A stretch of DNA of 7,057 nt, from NCBI GenBank assembly GCA_027036755.1, contig JALWDV010000739.1:1-7057 (forward strand). The letters run 5' to 3'. The position numbers and the translations under genes are program-made. This document shows positions 5,424 to 7,057 of the stretch, piece after piece; position 1 is the first letter of the stretch; the number at the start of each line of letters is the position of its first letter. The notes beneath the pieces were generated by a model that saw only the letters and a list, made by a program, of their open reading frames with translations, searched no databases and had not been told where the DNA came from. The stretch comes from Anaerolineae bacterium (GTDB lineage: Bacteria; Chloroflexota; Anaerolineae; J102).

Positions 5424-5826
5424 GGGGCTATTCCTTTCGAGATGTAACTGCTCAGATAGCCTGATTCAGCCTCGAAAAAGCCTTGCCACGAAGGCTCGAA
5501 GGAACGAAGACACGAAGAAAATCCTTATTTTTCATCCTTCGCGTCGTCGTGTCTTCGTGGTTTTTGGCTTCGTTACATGAGTAGTTACCCGAAGATGCTG
5601 TAAGGTCTCATCCATTATAGGCAGGTATGCCGCGTTGTGTCAACTCCGATATGACGCGAGAAGACGTTCATACGCGACGCTACGCAATAGCAATTACATC
5701 AAATTCCACAAAAACGCCTTAGCAGCCGTAACTTTTTGGAGATCATTCCGTCTTCACCAGCATGAAAGACATCTCATTCCCGCCTACGCACTCACACACC
5801 GTCACCAAGGGGAAACGTCCGTAACT
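5424..5826. other. Divergent intergenic region between phaR-like and tetR genes
   Basis: This 403-base spacer must hold the promoters of both the leftward phaR-like/patatin unit and the rightward tetR gene. Apart from the phaR-like ribosome binding site (5431-5438) and the palindrome at 5484-5562, I find no convincing -35/-10 pair and no clean palindromic operator. The frame upstream of tetR stays open back to a TTG at 5635, but its translation (residues before the ATG at 5827) does not look like protein from this family. Confidence 0.5.
5484..5562. repeat. CCACGAAG...CTTCGTGG imperfect palindrome
   Basis: The left arm begins CCACGAAG (5486-5493) and includes GAAGACACGAAG (5506-5517). The right arm contains GTGTCTTCGTGG (5549-5560), so each arm is itself made of degenerate repeated ACGAAG units. 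The arms face each other around an AT-rich centre (about 5518-5535). It resembles other short-unit intergenic repeats in the window (32-88) more than a terminator, having no U-tract in the useful position. Confidence 0.65.
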
Positions 5827-6462
5827 ATGGCGCAATCCATGACTTTGCAATCCCACATCCCCCTACGCGAATACAAAAAACGGCAGAAGCGCGAGCGATT
5901 GCTCAACGCCTCGCTGCAATTGTTCCGCGAAAAGGGGTACGAACAAACCAAAGTTTCCGACATCACCCGGGCCGCGGGCGTCGCCAAAGGCACTTTCTTC
6001 AACTACTTTCCCACAAAAGAACGCGTATTGCTTGCACTGGGCGAACAGATGCTGGGGCGATTGGGGCGGGTCGGCGCCGCCGACATCTTCCAGCAAAAGA
6101 CGACGCGCGGGAAGGTCAAGGCCATGTTTCACGCCCTGGCCGCGGGCTTGGACTCAGATCGGGAATTGGTCAAAGAGATGGTTTATCGCGGCCTGCGCCT
6201 GCCCGATCTGGTGGACAACAGCCGGGCGCAACTGGACTTCCGCGCCATGCTGACGCTGCTCATCGAACAGGGAAAAAGGAAAGGCGAGATCATCGAAACC
6301 ACCGACGCATCCTTCGTGGCTGATGCGTTGTACACGCTCTACTTCCAGCAGATCGTCATCTGGTGCAGCCAGGATTTCCGAACGTCATTGCCCGATCAAT
6401 TGGACCGCATGACAGATCTGATTTTCGACGGCATCTCGCTCGGAGCGCCGCAAACAGTCTGA
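5827..6462 (+). CDS. TetR/AcrR-family transcriptional regulator
   Basis: The 211-residue product has a TetR_N helix-turn-helix at about 20-66: RERLLNASLQLFREKGYEQT (22-41) leads into the HTH core VSDITRAAGVAKGTFFNYF (43-61), then PTKERVLLAL. This is the canonical GT-F-F/Y-x-Y-F pattern of the family, whose members are usually dimeric repressors released by a small ligand. The helical C-terminal half (about 75-205) would bind the ligand and dimerise but has no features that name the ligand. ATG at 5827 gives normal family length. An AAGGGGAA stretch at 5807-5814 is a usable though somewhat distant ribosome binding site, and a second ATG at 5839 is possible. The gene is divergent from the phaR-like operon and closed by an intrinsic terminator 22 bases after the stop. 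Its target is unknown; the divergent operon or itself is the natural guess. Confidence 0.92.
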   Translation: MAQSMTLQSHIPLREYKKRQKRERLLNASLQLFREKGYEQTKVSDITRAAGVAKGTFFNYFPTKERVLLALGEQMLGRLGRVGAADIFQQKTTRGKVKAMFHALAAGLDSDRELVKEMVYRGLRLPDLVDNSRAQLDFRAMLTLLIEQGKRKGEIIETTDASFVADALYTLYFQQIVIWCSQDFRTSLPDQLDRMTDLIFDGISLGAPQTV

Positions 6463-6484
6463 ATTTTCGCTCGCGAAACTTTTT

Positions 6485-6530
6485 ACGCCCCGATGTCGTA
6501 TCATAATATGACGCCGGGGCGTTTTCTTGT
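6485..6530 (+). terminator. Intrinsic terminator after tetR
   Basis: The 8-bp stem ACGCCCCG (6485-6492) and CGGGGCGT (6515-6522) continues, after a 2x2 mismatch, into a second 7-bp stem GTCGTAT/ATATGAC (one G-T pair) with loop CATA. A TTTTCTTGT tract follows on the plus strand. The position, 22 bases after the tetR stop, fits a Rho-independent terminator. The minus strand lacks a matching U-tract, so it looks unidirectional. Confidence 0.8.
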
Positions 6531-6564
6531 CCGAAAAAGTAACTGCGGTTCTTTTGGGAGATGT

Positions 6565-6626
6565 CGGGCGGATTGCGAATCCGGCGGGTTGAGCGGGAAA
6601 AGTGCGCCGGATCGCACATCCGGCGC
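6565..6626. repeat. Pair of CGGAT-type hairpins
   Basis: CGGATT-GCG-AATCCG (6569-6583) and GCGCCGGAT-CGCAC-ATCCGGCGC (6604-6626) are perfect hairpins with 6-bp and 9-bp stems and 3- and 5-base loops. Both share the CGGAT/ATCCG stem word, which also occurs in one arm of the three-way junction in the transposable elements (GCCGGAT/ATCCGGC). They lie between the tetR terminator and the next gene's likely promoter, and lack a following U-tract. They are probably another extragenic palindrome type; a role is not evident. Confidence 0.65.
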
Positions 6627-6710
6627 TGCGCATCATCATAGCAAACCATACAATCATTTCGGCCTTCGTGTGCTAGAGTTGCCCGAAAAACCATCTTCAG
6701 ACGTGAATAA

Positions 6711-6739
6711 TTGCTTTTTGGGTCACCGTATGCTACCAT
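6711..6739 (+). promoter_or_regulatory. Possible sigma70-type promoter for the lipoprotein gene
   Basis: TTGCTT (6711-6716), a 17-base spacer and TACCAT (6734-6739) preceded by TG one base upstream form an extended -10 arrangement. It would leave a leader of roughly 105 bases before the ATG at 6852. The match to consensus is partial and rests only on inspection. The rest of 6627-6851 shows no gene I can support. Confidence 0.35.
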
Positions 6740-6851
6740 TTCCGGTCTGTCATCCCTTAGCTTTTCACTCGCGGACGGCGCTCCGGGGGAGAATGTTGCA
6801 CCATCCCCCAATCCTGTCCGCCCTTCCATCACTCTCTCAGGAAACAACGTA

Positions 6852-7057
6852 ATGAAACGAAAAAAACTCGTCTTGCCCATTCTGGCGCTCCTGCTCATCC
6901 TCAGCCTGGCCGCCTGCGGCGGAGGCAAGAGCACTGAGCCCACTCAGGCGCCCGCCACTGACAACGCTCCGGCCGCATCCCAGCCCGCCAACAGCAACTC
7001 CGGCGCAAAAACCGAGGCCACGCCCGTCCCGCCCACCCACACGCCCGAACCCACCAA
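6852..7057 (+). CDS. Lipoprotein N-terminus (truncated by window end)
   Basis: The first 68 codons are present and the frame is open to the end of the window. The start has AGGAAA (6839-6844) 7 bases before the ATG. The product begins MKRKK, followed by a hydrophobic segment and a lipobox L19-A-A-C22, then GGG, indicating Sec export, lipid attachment at Cys22 and anchoring on the outer face of the cytoplasmic membrane. Residues 26-68 are a Ser/Thr/Pro/Ala-rich linker with TPVPPTHTPEPT, a style common in Chloroflexota surface lipoproteins such as ABC-transporter solute-binding proteins. The functional domain lies outside the window, so no role can be assigned. The preceding terminator and promoter candidate suggest it is transcribed separately from tetR. 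Confidence 0.88.
   Translation, partial: MKRKKLVLPILALLLILSLAACGGGKSTEPTQAPATDNAPAASQPANSNSGAKTEATPVPPTHTPEPT

Noticed and set aside
5484..5562. Palindrome upstream of phaR as an intrinsic terminator
   Set aside because: It lies between two gene starts, the stem is imperfect and built from repeated units, and no proper U-tract follows on either strand.
5635..5826. 64-residue N-terminal extension of the TetR protein from TTG at 5635
   Set aside because: TetR proteins normally start shortly before the HTH; the ATG at 5827 gives the usual length and the extension lacks family similarity.
6356..6943. Minus-strand open frame of 195 codons across the tetR end, terminator and lipoprotein start
   Set aside because: It covers a terminator hairpin, other hairpins and a signal-peptide coding region on the other strand, and its translation shows no domain.

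Overview
The window looks like a fragment of a GC-rich bacterial chromosome, most likely a member of the Chloroflexota (Anaerolineae-like). The clues are indirect: a lipoprotein with a Thr/Pro-rich linker typical of that phylum, a PhaR-type regulator without the classical PhaR C-terminus, and long spacers full of palindromic and short tandem repeats. No rRNA or other strong taxonomic marker is present, so this placement is an inference.

Layout. 1-148 is a repeat-rich leader. 149-910 (+) is recO, a recombination mediator. 911-1666 is a 756-base spacer built almost entirely of nested repeats. 1667-3034 (+) encodes a membrane-anchored serine hydrolase of the beta-lactamase (class C/NylB-like) family. 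3035-3435 is a second repeat-filled spacer between convergent genes. 3436-4782 and 4791-5423 (both -) form a two-gene unit, 5' phaR-like regulator then patatin-like phospholipase, 8 bases apart. 5424-5826 is a divergent intergenic region with an imperfect palindrome. 5827-6462 (+) is a TetR-family regulator followed by an intrinsic terminator. 6852-7057 (+) is the start of a secreted lipoprotein that runs off the end.

The most notable content is non-coding. Two short non-autonomous transposable elements (960-1194 and 3130-3360) each have matching terminal inverted repeats and a perfect 9-bp target-site duplication (ATCAGATAA; GTTCCATTT). Both carry a nearly identical structured core: 119 of 120 bases match between 1036-1155 and 3206-3325. 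The core holds two inverted REP-like hairpins, each with a GTAG/CTAG-type tetranucleotide, flanking a perfect three-way junction. The outermost ends (about 20 bp) of the two copies are swapped relative to the core and are less alike than the core, so core and ends seem to have separate histories. Both elements landed inside members of another palindromic family whose ends read AAATAGARCGCAGA. That family directly abuts, and supplies, the stop codons of recO and the serine hydrolase.

Functionally, the phaR-like/patatin pair suggests a polyhydroxyalkanoate (PHA) granule module: a DNA-binding and possibly granule-binding regulator co-transcribed with a lipid or polyester hydrolase. The other genes show no obvious pathway link to it.
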